A stretch of DNA of 61,089 bases from Shewanella sp. UCD-KL12 (lineage in GTDB: Bacteria > Pseudomonadota > Gammaproteobacteria > Enterobacterales > Shewanellaceae). Location of the stretch: the NCBI RefSeq assembly GCF_001957125.1, contig NZ_MPHJ01000022.1:1-61089 (forward strand), given 5' to 3'. Each line of letters opens with the position of its first letter. Position 1 is the first letter of the stretch. The position numbers and the translations under genes are program-made. Under the pieces are notes generated by a model that saw nothing but the letters and a program-made list of their open reading frames with translations, had not been told where the DNA came from and ran no database searches. Below are positions 7,738 through 16,891 of the stretch, piece by piece.

Positions 7738-8991
7738 ATGTTCAAATCTCTATCATCCCGCATATTTGTCGGCTTATTTGCCGGCTTATTGTTAGGAACC
7801 ATTATTCAATATGGTTTTGCTGGCAGCAGTTTTGCCAACACAACCTTAGTCGATATCGCTTCTGGCGCAGGCAGCATGTTCGTGCAGCTGATCATGATGC
7901 TGGTTGTTCCACTCGTTTTCTTCAGTATTGTCACAGGCATTGTTGAGCTACGAGATCTTAAGTCATTTGGTCGTTTAGGCAGCAAAACCTTTGCGCTATA
8001 TCTAGCTAACACCATAGTGGCTATCATAGTCTCAATCGGTTTGGCCATGTGGATAGCACCTGGCGCGGGTATGCAGCTAGTGGGCGATCAAAATGCCAGC
8101 CTGACTTCAACTGAGCTTCCAGGCTTTATCGACATGATAGTCAACATCATCCCGAGCAACCCTGTCCATGCCTTCGCTACGGGGAACATGCTCCAGATCA
8201 TCTTTATGGCGCTACTCACAGGTGGCATCGTTAAAGCGCTAGGTGATGAAGTTAAGCCTGTTGTGACCTTCTTCCAGCTGGGTAACAAGATCATGCTCAA
8301 GATGATCACAGTGGTGATGAGCGTGGCACCTATTGGTGTGTTCGCCCTTATGGTCAAACTCGGTGCGACTTTTGAACCTGAAGCTTTCCTAAGTGTATTT
8401 AGTTACATGGCGGTTATCGTGGGTCTACTGGCTTTCTGGGCCCTAGTGGTTTACCCGATGGTGATTGGTATGACAACCAATATCTCAGCTTCTGAGTTTC
8501 GCCGTAAAACCCGTGAGCAGTTCCTGTTCTCACTATCAACGGCTAGCTCAAATGCCACGATTCCAGTAACTATGCGTACCTTGACTGAAAAACTTGGCGT
8601 TAAGCGCAGCGTCGCAGGTTTCGGTGTCCCTATGGGCGCTACGATGAACATGAGTGGTGCTGCAATTTACATCACTGTGGCCGCCTTCTTCGTCGGTAAT
8701 GCCTTCGGTGCCCCAATCACTATGGAGCAAGTTCCGGTACTGGCATTTAGTGTGTTCCTATTATCAATCGGCGCTGGCGGTGTACCTGGTGGTGGTATCG
8801 TCATGATTGGCGTATTGATCCACCAGATGGGTCTACCTGTAGAAGCGATTGCTTTGGTTGCAGCACTAGACCGTATCATTGATATGTTCTGTACCAGTAC
8901 CAATGTTGTAGGAGACTCAGCAGTTGTGACTATGGTCGATCACAGCGAAAAAGTAGAAGAAGCTAACGTCAATGCACCTGTAAAATCTTAA
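7738..8991 (+). CDS. Dicarboxylate/amino acid:cation symporter (DAACS family), second copy
   Basis: The 417-residue carrier has the same architecture as its divergent neighbour but is clearly a distant paralogue. HP1 reads LSTASSNATIPVT (near residue 263), TM7 has NMSGAAIYI in place of NMDGT, HP2 has GAGGVPGGGIVM, and TM8 reads DRIIDMFCTSTNVVGD. Replacement of Asp by Ser in the NMDGT motif is found in sub-branches of the family and may alter cation or substrate use. Start ATG 7738 follows GAAGGTG by about seven bases. A strong terminator follows, so the gene is monocistronic. Confidence 0.9.
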   Translation: MFKSLSSRIFVGLFAGLLLGTIIQYGFAGSSFANTTLVDIASGAGSMFVQLIMMLVVPLVFFSIVTGIVELRDLKSFGRLGSKTFALYLANTIVAIIVSIGLAMWIAPGAGMQLVGDQNASLTSTELPGFIDMIVNIIPSNPVHAFATGNMLQIIFMALLTGGIVKALGDEVKPVVTFFQLGNKIMLKMITVVMSVAPIGVFALMVKLGATFEPEAFLSVFSYMAVIVGLLAFWALVVYPMVIGMTTNISASEFRRKTREQFLFSLSTASSNATIPVTMRTLTEKLGVKRSVAGFGVPMGATMNMSGAAIYITVAAFFVGNAFGAPITMEQVPVLAFSVFLLSIGAGGVPGGGIVMIGVLIHQMGLPVEAIALVAALDRIIDMFCTSTNVVGDSAVVTMVDHSEKVEEANVNAPVKS

Positions 8992-9021
8992 TTAAACAGC
9001 TAATTCTTAATCATTGATAAT

Positions 9022-9049
9022 AAAAAGGCACCTTAGGGTGCCTTTTTTC
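9022..9049 (+). terminator. Intrinsic terminator of the second DAACS gene
   Basis: GGCACC and GGTGCC pair around a TTAG loop, with A-run before and six T after, 30 bases beyond the stop codon. Confidence 0.85.
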
Positions 9050-9227
9050 ATTACCTATATCCCCCTCTTCGATTACAGCGCTAAAGATTACTTTCCCCTT
9101 TTTATCTCAACACTTAGCTATTTTAAAAGCACTTGTATAGAGCAAGCCTCCACGCGTCATTAAACAACACCAACAAGCTACAGAGTAAAAAACAAGCTAT
9201 TCAAACTTAAAACCTCATGCTATGTTA

Positions 9228-9253
9228 AATAAATGTAAGCGGTTACATTTATT
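9228..9253. promoter_or_regulatory. LacI-family operator before the GPH/GH94 operon
   Basis: A 26-base palindrome with one mismatch per half has the halves AATGTAAGC and GGTTACATT meeting at a central CG, the hallmark of LacI-family sites, extended by AATA/TATT type flanks. Its position before a sugar-use operon supports local control. No LacI-type regulator gene is in the window. Confidence 0.75.
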
Positions 9254-9334
9254 GGTAACCTCACATTAAATCTGTTTAGCCACCCTATATGTAGCTTGCT
9301 AAAAGCTGAAATTATCGCCATTAAGAGCCGGACT

Positions 9335-10732
9335 ATGACAATTCAAACTAACACTGTGGGTACAAGTTCCTCTTCAAAGACCAATGAGCATCTATCACTT
9401 AAAGAGAAGTGTGGATATGCCATGGGGGATGTGGCGTCTAATTTTTACTGGCGAGTATTCGATGTTTTTCTTTTCATCTTCTACACAGATGTATTTGGGC
9501 TATCGCCTGCTGCCGTCGGGACCATGATGCTAGTCACACGTCTCATCGATGCCTTTTCCGATCCTTTAATGGGCGCACTCGCTGACAGAACTCAAACTCG
9601 ATTTGGCAAATTCCGCCCCTATTTAATTTGGGGCATTTTACCTATTGCTGCAGCGGGCGTGCTCACCTTCACAGTGCCGGACCTAAATGACTCAGGCAAA
9701 CTTATCTGGGCTTATGCCACCTATATCTTCATGATGTTGGCTTACACCTTCATTAATGTCCCTTATGGCGCCCTACTCGGTGTGATAACCGGTGATACAC
9801 AAAGCCGTACAACATTGACCAGCTTTCGTTTTATTGGCGCATTCTCGGGTGGTACCTTAGTCGCCTACCTCACCCCTGAGCTTGTAAGCTGGCTCGGGGG
9901 TGATAATGTTGAGTTAGGCTGGCAGCTGACAATGGGCCTATATGGCATTGTTGCAGCGCTGCTATTTAGTCTCTCTTTTTTCACTACGAAAGAGCGTATC
10001 TCTCCAGCGGCCAACCAAAGCACGCCTATCAAGCAAGATATTAAGGATCTATTTAATAATCGCCCTTGGATAATTCTATTTTCCCTAGCACTGATCATTA
10101 TGATGACCATCTCACTAAGGGGCAGTACCGGGACTTTCTACTTTAAGTATTATGTCGGTCGTAAAGACTTAATTGGCAGTTTTGCCATGGTATATATGTT
10201 GTCTCTGGCAACCGGAGCGGCTTTAACCCCTCTGCTGACCCGTTATATGGATAAACGTAACCTACTATTTGTTTTGATGTCTTTAGTGACTATCTTCTCG
10301 GCGTTATTTTACTTTGTGCCTAGCGATAACATCCCGCTGATTTTTGCCCTACAGATAGCCATAGGCCTATGTCTCGGCCCTAAGTCTCCGTTGGTATTCT
10401 CTATGTATGCTGATACCGCAGACTTTTCAGAATGGAAAAATGGCAGACGGGCTACAGCAATGATTTTTTCTGCCGCATCATTTGCACAAAAGCTGGGAGG
10501 AGCGCTAGCGGGTGCCATGATAGGCTACCTACTCTCTTCAATGGGCTATGTGGCGAACCAAACTCAAAGCGCTAGCTCTGAGCAGAGTATCGTCTTGCTG
10601 ATGACAGCCATACCCGCCCTGTTTGCCCTCTTATCGCTGTTTATCATTCGCCTATATCCACTCAATGACAGCAAGCTTAATGAACTACAAGATGTGTTAT
10701 CTGCACGTTCAGCTAAAGCGAAAACAAGTTAA
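9335..10732 (+). CDS. Glycoside-pentoside-hexuronide (GPH) family sugar:cation symporter
   Basis: This inner-membrane transporter (465 residues from this start) imports a sugar or glycoside with Na+ or H+. It has twelve predicted membrane segments and the family signatures: KCGYAMGDVASNFYW at the start, RLIDAFSDPLMGALADRTQTRFGKFRPY after TM2 (split: RLIDAFSDP, DRT, GKFRPY), and YADTADFSEWKNGRRATA in the second half. The frame is open from TTG 9296, but ATG 9335 has a better-placed AGAG site and fits family N-termini. Its stop overlaps the next gene by one base (TAATG), so it is the first gene of an operon with GH94 and CBM9-like products. Substrate is probably the disaccharide or its acid that the phosphorylase splits. 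Confidence 0.87.
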   Translation: MTIQTNTVGTSSSSKTNEHLSLKEKCGYAMGDVASNFYWRVFDVFLFIFYTDVFGLSPAAVGTMMLVTRLIDAFSDPLMGALADRTQTRFGKFRPYLIWGILPIAAAGVLTFTVPDLNDSGKLIWAYATYIFMMLAYTFINVPYGALLGVITGDTQSRTTLTSFRFIGAFSGGTLVAYLTPELVSWLGGDNVELGWQLTMGLYGIVAALLFSLSFFTTKERISPAANQSTPIKQDIKDLFNNRPWIILFSLALIIMMTISLRGSTGTFYFKYYVGRKDLIGSFAMVYMLSLATGAALTPLLTRYMDKRNLLFVLMSLVTIFSALFYFVPSDNIPLIFALQIAIGLCLGPKSPLVFSMYADTADFSEWKNGRRATAMIFSAASFAQKLGGALAGAMIGYLLSSMGYVANQTQSASSEQSIVLLMTAIPALFALLSLFIIRLYPLNDSKLNELQDVLSARSAKAKTS

Positions 10733-13155
10733 TGTCGGAATACCCTATGAATAACCAAGCGCCTTTCTCATGTGTTGATCACGCATTGTACCTTCATGAT
10801 CCAAAGAGCATGCCTAAAGCAAGCGGCTTTCTTTGGAATCCATCAATGATGTTACAGATGAACTGCAGAGGTTATGCGACTGCACAATTTATGCAGCCAG
10901 AGCCAGCAAAGTACGCTCATGGCCCAGCCCTTGAAGCCAAAACGTTTATGCAGCCTGAACACAGTTTCTACGCTCATCATCCGGCGCGCTTTTTTTACAT
11001 CAAAGATGAAGATTCTAAAAAACTATTTTCAGCCCCTTTTGAGCCTGTGCGCCAGGACGCTAACCAGTACCAATTCACCGTACAGGCAGACAAGATAAAG
11101 TGGTTGATCAATTTTGATGATATAGAGATTGAGATAACACTTAATTTATCTGCAACCGATATTGTGGAGATGTGGCTGGTAACTCTTAAAAATGAAGCAG
11201 CCAAACCAAGAAATATCAGCTTCTATCCCTACTTCACTATTGGCAATATGTCTTGGATGAACCAAGGCGCTGATTTCGATACCGATCTCAATGCGATAGT
11301 CGCAAGCAGCGTAACCCCCTATCAGAAGGTCAGTGACTACCCTCGCCAAAAAGGGTTTAAAGACCTCACTTTTCTACTCGCTGACCGAGTCCCTTGTGCC
11401 TGGACATCACACCAGGCGAGCTTTGAAGGAGAAGGCGGTCTACATAACCCGGACAATATAGCCGCACAATACCTGTCACAAGAAGCTAGCCTATACGAAG
11501 CGCCTATCGCGGTTTATCAATATCGCTTAACGCTGGATAAGCAACAAACTGAACGCTTCAAATTTGTCTTTGGACCCGCCAAAGATAAAACCGAGATAGC
11601 TAAGATCAAACAGACTTACTTAGATACACAAGGCGGTTTCGAGCAGCAACAAGTGGCTTATAAAGCCTATATCGCCAACTACAAAGCCTGTATGCATATA
11701 GAAACGCCGGAGCCGCTTTTTAACCAAGTATTTAACCTCTGGCTACCAAGGCAGATGTATTACCATGGCGATGTAAATCGGTTAAGTACAGATCCGCAAA
11801 CCCGAAACTATCTGCAAGATAATATGGGGATGAGTTATATCGCCCCTGAACGCAGCCGCTCAGCCTTTCTTAAAGCGCTATCACAGCAGCAAGTCAGTGG
11901 TGCTATGCCCGATGGTATTTTATTGAGCGCCGATGCTGAGCTTAAATATATCAACCAAATCCCTCATACCGATCACTGTGTATGGCTCCCTATCTGTATT
12001 TTGGCCTACCTCAATGAAACCGGAGATTTGTCACTGTTAAAGGAGAAGCTCCCCTATGCTGATGCGCCGCAGTCAGAGTCCGTTTTTCTGCATGTCAGTA
12101 AGGCATTAAACTGGCTTGTAGAGCATAGAGATAGCCGAGGCTTGAGCTATATCAATCAGGGTGATTGGTGCGATCCCATGAATATGGTGGGTTATAAGGG
12201 CAAAGGGGTATCAAGCTGGTTATCGCTAGCCACCGCCTATGCACTTAACCAATGGGCAGAACTCGCCCACCAGCTTGGCCACCATCAAATAGTTGATGAT
12301 TACCTGACACAAGCTGCAGAGATAAACCAAGCGGTAAATCAACACTGTTGGGATGGTCATTGGTTCGCCCGGGGGATCACCGACGACAACCGTTTATTTG
12401 GTGTACAAGCAGAGAGTGAAGGACGCATCTACTTAAACCCTCAAAGTTGGGCCATGATGAGCGGCGCGGCTGATGAGGTGCAGCAGGCGAGCTTATGCAG
12501 GGCGATAGATGAACAACTGATGACCCCTTTTGGCCCTATGATGCTGGCTCCTTCCTATACTCAGATGCAAACAGATATCGGCCGACTGACTCAGAAGTTT
12601 CCTGGAACTGCCGAAAATGGCTCAGTGTATAACCATGCTAGCGTTTTTTATGCATGGAGCCTCTGCAAGCTGGGTAAACATCAACAGGCATTTGAACTAC
12701 TTGTCCAGATGCTCCCCAACTTCCAAGATGCGATTTATCGAGGACAGTTGCCTAACTTTATTCCTAACTACTATCGCGGAGCTTACCATCAATACCCAAA
12801 AACGGCAGGAAGAAGTAGTCAGCTATTTAACACTGGTACTTTAGCTTGGTATTACCGCTGTTTTGTTGAAGAGATCATAGGAATTAAAGGCGATCTCAAT
12901 GGGCTAATTATCAATCCGCACCTACCAAAACAGTGGCCATCTATCAGCCTGGAGCGCAAATTTCGCGGCGCCATATTTCATATCTCTATCAAACAAGTTC
13001 CATTAACCGCTGGCTCACCAACAACACCCCTTATCACGGTCAATGGTAAACTGATAAGTGGCAATCGCATCGATAATTTTAAAGCGGGTGAGCAATATAC
13101 AGTTACTGTCGATGTGCCTACAAACTTAACCATGACCCAGAGTAAGGCCACATGA
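10732..13155 (+). CDS. GH94 family glycoside phosphorylase, possibly cellobionic acid phosphorylase
   Basis: GH94 enzymes split beta-linked disaccharides with phosphate to give a sugar-1-phosphate, in the cytoplasm. The 807 residues follow the family order: beta-sandwich N-domain (to about 290), helical linker, (alpha/alpha)6 catalytic barrel (about 330-730), C-terminal beta-sheet. GDWCDPMN at 477-484 holds the presumed general acid Asp-481; NGSVYNHASVFYAW, GQLPNFIPNYYRG and KTAGRSSQLFNTGT form the phosphate side of the site. MPDGILL, INQIPHTDHCVW and GDWCDPMNMVG recall the cellobionic-acid branch more than cellobiose or chitobiose enzymes; that is recollection, not alignment. Length (about 790-810) fits. 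An internal ATG at 10747 with GGA seven bases before it is an equally good start. Confidence 0.85.
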   Translation: MSEYPMNNQAPFSCVDHALYLHDPKSMPKASGFLWNPSMMLQMNCRGYATAQFMQPEPAKYAHGPALEAKTFMQPEHSFYAHHPARFFYIKDEDSKKLFSAPFEPVRQDANQYQFTVQADKIKWLINFDDIEIEITLNLSATDIVEMWLVTLKNEAAKPRNISFYPYFTIGNMSWMNQGADFDTDLNAIVASSVTPYQKVSDYPRQKGFKDLTFLLADRVPCAWTSHQASFEGEGGLHNPDNIAAQYLSQEASLYEAPIAVYQYRLTLDKQQTERFKFVFGPAKDKTEIAKIKQTYLDTQGGFEQQQVAYKAYIANYKACMHIETPEPLFNQVFNLWLPRQMYYHGDVNRLSTDPQTRNYLQDNMGMSYIAPERSRSAFLKALSQQQVSGAMPDGILLSADAELKYINQIPHTDHCVWLPICILAYLNETGDLSLLKEKLPYADAPQSESVFLHVSKALNWLVEHRDSRGLSYINQGDWCDPMNMVGYKGKGVSSWLSLATAYALNQWAELAHQLGHHQIVDDYLTQAAEINQAVNQHCWDGHWFARGITDDNRLFGVQAESEGRIYLNPQSWAMMSGAADEVQQASLCRAIDEQLMTPFGPMMLAPSYTQMQTDIGRLTQKFPGTAENGSVYNHASVFYAWSLCKLGKHQQAFELLVQMLPNFQDAIYRGQLPNFIPNYYRGAYHQYPKTAGRSSQLFNTGTLAWYYRCFVEEIIGIKGDLNGLIINPHLPKQWPSISLERKFRGAIFHISIKQVPLTAGSPTTPLITVNGKLISGNRIDNFKAGEQYTVTVDVPTNLTMTQSKAT

Positions 13156-13985
13156 ATATGAGCAGTTATCAGCAAGTATCATGGAACTTGGTATCATGGA
13201 ACTTGGTATTAGTGTACTTGGTATTAATGCCCTTGGTATTAGTGCTTAGCAGCTTATTAAGCTCGCAAAGCCATGCATATGAGGCACCTTGGACCAAACA
13301 AGCACCACAAATTGATGGAAAGGCCGATGATACCGCTTGGTCTAAGGCTGCATGGCATCAGCTCGATCATCACATCGATGGAGAACGGCCTAGTGTGGAT
13401 GATTTTAGTGGACGATTTAAAGTTCTCTGGGATCAAGACAAACTTTATCTACTTGCTGAGATCACCGACGACATATTAATAGACCGCTATGCCGATCCGC
13501 TGTACCGATATTGGGATGATGACTGTTTAGAGTTATTTATCGACGAAGATATCTCTGGGGGAGATCACCAATTTAACTTTAATGCTTTTGCCTATCACGT
13601 GGCACTCGACAATCAGGTTGTCGATATAGCCCCTCCCCTATCATCAGAGGCTGGATCAGTTCATACCAACTTTGTCTTGTTAAATCAGCATATCAACAGC
13701 GTATGGAAGCGCGATGAACACGTACCTCATAAAGTCATCTGGGAGCTCGCAGTCCACGTCTATGATGATACGTTTAGTATGGAGCCTAGGGTAAATAAGC
13801 CGAGCAAGCCGGTAAAGCTTTTTCAAGGCAAAAAGATGGGATTTATGCTGGCCTATTGCGATAACGATGGCAGCGAATCACGGGAGCACTTTATGGGCTC
13901 TCACGCCATCAAGCCTGTTAATGGCAGCAAGAATTTAGGCTATATCACAGCAGATGTGTTTGGTGAGCTTCACTTAGTTAAATAG
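13152..13985 (+). CDS. Exported CBM9-like (DOMON-type) carbohydrate-binding protein
   Basis: The 277-residue product begins with an unusual hydrophobic leader made of a 5-residue repeat and a likely cleavage after SHA (about residue 41). The mature part is a single CBM9-like beta-sandwich: APQIDGKADDTAWSKA, then FKVLWDQDKLYLLAEITDD, YWDDDCLELFID, and a late GFMLAYCDNDG segment with HFMGSH. Family members bind sugars in the periplasm or outside the cell. The start overlaps the GH94 stop (ATGA), so the two are translationally coupled. Role inferred from context: capture or recognition of the oligosaccharide whose breakdown product the transporter and phosphorylase use. Confidence 0.85.
   Translation: MNMSSYQQVSWNLVSWNLVLVYLVLMPLVLVLSSLLSSQSHAYEAPWTKQAPQIDGKADDTAWSKAAWHQLDHHIDGERPSVDDFSGRFKVLWDQDKLYLLAEITDDILIDRYADPLYRYWDDDCLELFIDEDISGGDHQFNFNAFAYHVALDNQVVDIAPPLSSEAGSVHTNFVLLNQHINSVWKRDEHVPHKVIWELAVHVYDDTFSMEPRVNKPSKPVKLFQGKKMGFMLAYCDNDGSESREHFMGSHAIKPVNGSKNLGYITADVFGELHLVK
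13176..13250 (+). repeat. Five 15-bp tandem repeats coding for the signal-peptide core
   Basis: Units start at 13176, 13191, 13206, 13221 and 13236. The first two are identical (VSWNL, VSWNL), the others diverged (VLVYL, VLMPL, VLVLS). The shared core is GTAT(C/T)A...TTG. Unit length keeps the reading frame. Confidence 0.9.
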
Positions 13986-14030
13986 CGAGCAAAATATGAG
14001 CCTATTGGCGACAAAAAGTGCCCGTATAAT

Positions 14031-14486
14031 TTAACTCGGTTTATGGTGCTTAGTGATAAATCTATCTAACTGATTGGCAAACGCCTGACGCTCACTCTGG
14101 CCGAGCGCAGCAGGGCCACCTGTCTGTACGCCACTGGCTCGCATAGTATCCATAAAGTCGCGCATATTGAGTATCGACTTGATATTTTGCTCGGTATACA
14201 ACTCACCACGTGGGTTGAGTGCTATACCACCTTTATCGATAACTTCTGATGCTAAGGGAATATCGGCCGTGATCACCAGATCGCCAGCATCAAGGCGCTT
14301 AACTATCTCATCATCAGCCACATCAAAGCCTGAAGGCACAGTGACCATCTTTATAAAGCGAGATGGAGGCACACGCATCGAGTGATTAGCCACAAGCGTG
14401 ACCTCCACTTTAGCTCTATCTGCTGCCCTAAATAGGGTTTCTTTAATTACGCCGGGACACGCATCGGCATCGACCCAAATTTTCAT
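14031..14486 (-). CDS. yaiI: YaiI/YqxD family protein (UPF0178, DUF188)
   Basis: The 151 residues match this widely conserved cytoplasmic family from end to end: MKIWVDADACPGVIKE at the start, VANHSMRVPPS, then DVADDEIVKRLDAGDLVITADIPLA (Asp-rich, PIN-like) and LNPRGELYT, ending in DRFITKH. The aspartates in DADACP and TADIPLA suggest a metal-binding nuclease-like fold, but no activity is established for the family. ATG follows AAGGAGATAAC closely. Single gene, convergent with the sugar operon. Confidence 0.93.
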   Translation of the reverse strand: MKIWVDADACPGVIKETLFRAADRAKVEVTLVANHSMRVPPSRFIKMVTVPSGFDVADDEIVKRLDAGDLVITADIPLASEVIDKGGIALNPRGELYTEQNIKSILNMRDFMDTMRASGVQTGGPAALGQSERQAFANQLDRFITKHHKPS

Positions 14487-14646
14487 GTTATCTCCTTTTC
14501 CTCTATCTCTTTATCATAAGCAAAAGGCGTAGCGCACAGATAGAAGAAACCGCCATGCTCGGCAGCCTTTATCGATTAATAAGGCTTTAGCTTTAATGGG
14601 CGGCACCTTAGCACAAAGCGCCTCTCAAAACACTAAAGCCCTGCGC

Positions 14647-15246
14647 TTACTTTACACTGTAGCCCTTAGCTTCAAGACAAGCTGAACTTGCCTTAAGGTA
14701 GTTCTCAGTCCCCTGAGTATTAGCCAGCTGTACTGACTGATTTTCAGCAGCTTGCGCTTGAGCCTGTTGCTGAGCGGCATTTTGCTCAGCCTGTGCCTGT
14801 TGCTCAGCAGCCTGAGCATTTGAACGCCTACTCTGGCGGCGGCCAGCTATAGCGCCTACAGCAGCGCCCGTTGCGGCTGCATCGCTACGGTCTTCATCAC
14901 CAATTTCAGCGATAACGGCGCCAGCAGCAGCGCCAGCCATCGCGCCGCGCATTCCTGAGCCACTGTCAGAACCTTGCTCTACGCTTTGAGTAGTGCTTGT
15001 CGGTGCTGCATAGCTAATAGATTCTGCCACTTGTGGATTTTCAGGATCAAAGCCCGTCTCCTCAACAGCCCAAGCATGACAACTTTGCTTGTCTATACTT
15101 TGCTGCTCCTTGCTCTGTCCATCTTCTGGAAAGATATACTGCTCAGCATTAACAGCCGTTGAGAAGCAAAGTGCTAAACCTGAAATAGCTAACGCAGAAA
15201 GCGTCAGTGATGAGGTACGTAAAACCTGTGATAAAGATGATTTCAT
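14647..15246 (-). CDS. Exported glycine-zipper protein with Gln/Ala-rich tail
   Basis: The 199-residue product has a signal peptide (cleavage near AVNA, residue 34) and a conserved CHAWAVEETGFDPENP stretch around residue 55-70. A glycine zipper follows (MRGAMAGAAAGAVIAEIGDE, then AAATGAAVGAIAGRR, about 99-136), and then an Ala/Gln-rich low-complexity helix (about 143-172) and a C-terminal SACLEAKGY segment. Two cysteines, one near each end, could form a disulfide. Such YMGG-like proteins are thought to insert in or line the outer membrane; exact role unknown. AAGGA lies seven bases before the start. Confidence 0.75.
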   Translation of the reverse strand: MKSSLSQVLRTSSLTLSALAISGLALCFSTAVNAEQYIFPEDGQSKEQQSIDKQSCHAWAVEETGFDPENPQVAESISYAAPTSTTQSVEQGSDSGSGMRGAMAGAAAGAVIAEIGDEDRSDAAATGAAVGAIAGRRQSRRSNAQAAEQQAQAEQNAAQQQAQAQAAENQSVQLANTQGTENYLKASSACLEAKGYSVK

Positions 15247-15504
15247 AAGGGTATCCTTTTAAAAGATGAAAGCTCAGGACAACAACAAAATGAACCTGAA
15301 TGCTAAGCGCAGTAGTCTGATAACCACTTGAGTGTTAATACTCCAGTGACACGCTGCTAGGCTCAGAAAAAGATGATGAGCCGTTTATTGTGCTCATCGG
15401 ATAGGAGAGATATTAGACAAAACGAAGTAAAACAAAAACAGCAACAAAAGAAACAAAGAGTTCCATTAATAGGAACTCATAACAAAGTTCACAGCAATGA
15501 ATGT

Positions 15505-16449
15505 CTAGATTAAAAACCGCGTCGTTGCAGGAAGGGTTGCGCTTGGCATATCAGATTGTTCAAGCTCAGTAACCGCAAAATCGATAAAGCGCCGTACGAC
15601 TAATGGCATAAATTGGTTACTGCGATACATTATCCAGCTGTGAAGTTGATAGACGACCCTCTCTTCACACAGAGGAATAAGCTTGTTATGGCTCACGAGT
15701 AACGCCCCTAAATGTACAGGTAATGCAGCAATCCCTAAGCCTGAAACACAGGCATCAATCAAGACTTGTACGTCATTGGTAACCAGTACGGTATCCAGCT
15801 TCTTCGGGTCAAAACCAGGCGCTAAACTGTGTTTAAACACTTTACCGCTGGGCAGACGTGTTTGAATATACTTAAGGCCGTCGAGCTGTGAGAAATCCTT
15901 CGGAACACCGACGCCACCAAATTCGGCGCCATCAAAGAATGAGGGAGCAGCGTAGAGTTTGAGTTTTGCCGTTTTGATTCGCCTAGCTATCAAGCTGCTA
16001 TCTTCTAGCTCTTCACCAAAGCTAAAGCCGATATCGATATGTTGTTGAGAGAGGTTCAACTCCTCATTAGTGGTGATAAGTTCAGCTTTGACTTGGGGAT
16101 ACTTACCCATAAATTGATACACAGTGTTAGCCAACAACAGTGAATGAGCATTGGCTACCATCTGAACTCTTAGCTCACCAGATACCTCTTTTGTAGGTTC
16201 GGCAAGTTCAGTCAATGTTTGCTCAAGCTCAGCCAACATGGACTTCGACTTTTGATAAAAGACCTGCCCCTGTTCAGTTAAGCGCATCGATTTAGGTTCA
16301 CGAGTAAAGAGCTTGGCACCAATTTCAGACTCTAGCGCCTTAATACGGCGACTAATATTAGACTTAGCTAGATCTAAGGTGTCAGAGGTTTTAACTAAGC
16401 TGCCACTCTCGACCACCTGCTGAAATAATTTGATATCTTCTGTCTTCAA
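15505..16449 (-). CDS. LysR-type transcriptional regulator
   Basis: The 314 residues have a winged helix-turn-helix at 1-60 (ESGSLVKTSDTLDLAKSNISRRIKALESEIG) (read as SLVKTSDTLDLAKSNISRR then IKALE), a linker helix, and a substrate-binding-like effector domain from about residue 90. The effector is not known. LysR regulators are often placed beside the genes they control, but the neighbours here are a glycine-zipper gene and a CsrA-like gene read in the same direction, so the target is not obvious. No divergent gene shares its promoter region. Confidence 0.88.
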   Translation of the reverse strand: MKTEDIKLFQQVVESGSLVKTSDTLDLAKSNISRRIKALESEIGAKLFTREPKSMRLTEQGQVFYQKSKSMLAELEQTLTELAEPTKEVSGELRVQMVANAHSLLLANTVYQFMGKYPQVKAELITTNEELNLSQQHIDIGFSFGEELEDSSLIARRIKTAKLKLYAAPSFFDGAEFGGVGVPKDFSQLDGLKYIQTRLPSGKVFKHSLAPGFDPKKLDTVLVTNDVQVLIDACVSGLGIAALPVHLGALLVSHNKLIPLCEERVVYQLHSWIMYRSNQFMPLVVRRFIDFAVTELEQSDMPSATLPATTRFLI

Positions 16450-16891
16450 ACTTCACCCTTAAATCACATATACCATCTCTCTAAGGTACTTCATGTTCCA
16501 AAAAACTGACACATAAATCTGTGTTGTTCTATATTTTGAAACTCTTCAGTTAAATAAACAATTAGCTTATGAGCTCATCATCGGCTAAGTCAGCTCAGGT
16601 TTATGGGCATTGGGAGAGCACACTTATTAAGAGAGAATCGGACTTAGAAAAGAATAGGAAGTAGGAAGGTAACAGTGCTTTTCATAAATGGATAAGGCTG
16701 TTGCAAGGCAATAAACCGCAAACTAGCATGTTCACAGCTGCGGGGATATGAAGAGCTTAAGCGAAAGCTATTGAGTTGAGAAAAGATTAGCCGCTAAATA
16801 TTGAGTCACTCAATACTTGTTCACAAAGCGCTTATTTAGAAGGTGTTTCAATAAACACTGAAAGTGAGCTTAGTAAACATCAGCTCACTCA
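16450..16891. other. Intergenic region between LysR and the CsrA-like gene
   Basis: No open frame of note on either strand. The plus strand has a few GGA motifs near 16612-16690, too few and not in clear hairpins to call a Csr-type small RNA. A TGAGTCACTCA palindrome lies near 16802-16812. Confidence 0.4.

Larger units (their letters stand above)
8992..9334. other. Intergenic region with terminator and LacI-type operator
   Basis: Besides the terminator at 9022-9049 and the operator at 9228-9253, no gene is visible. The operator lies about 80-105 bases before the ATG of the sugar transporter, a reasonable place for overlap with its promoter. Confidence 0.6.

Noticed and set aside
16450..16891. 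Possible CsrB-like small RNA beside the CsrA paralogue
   Set aside because: Only a handful of GGA motifs, not in regular hairpins, and no terminator; far from the dense pattern of CsrB/CsrC RNAs.
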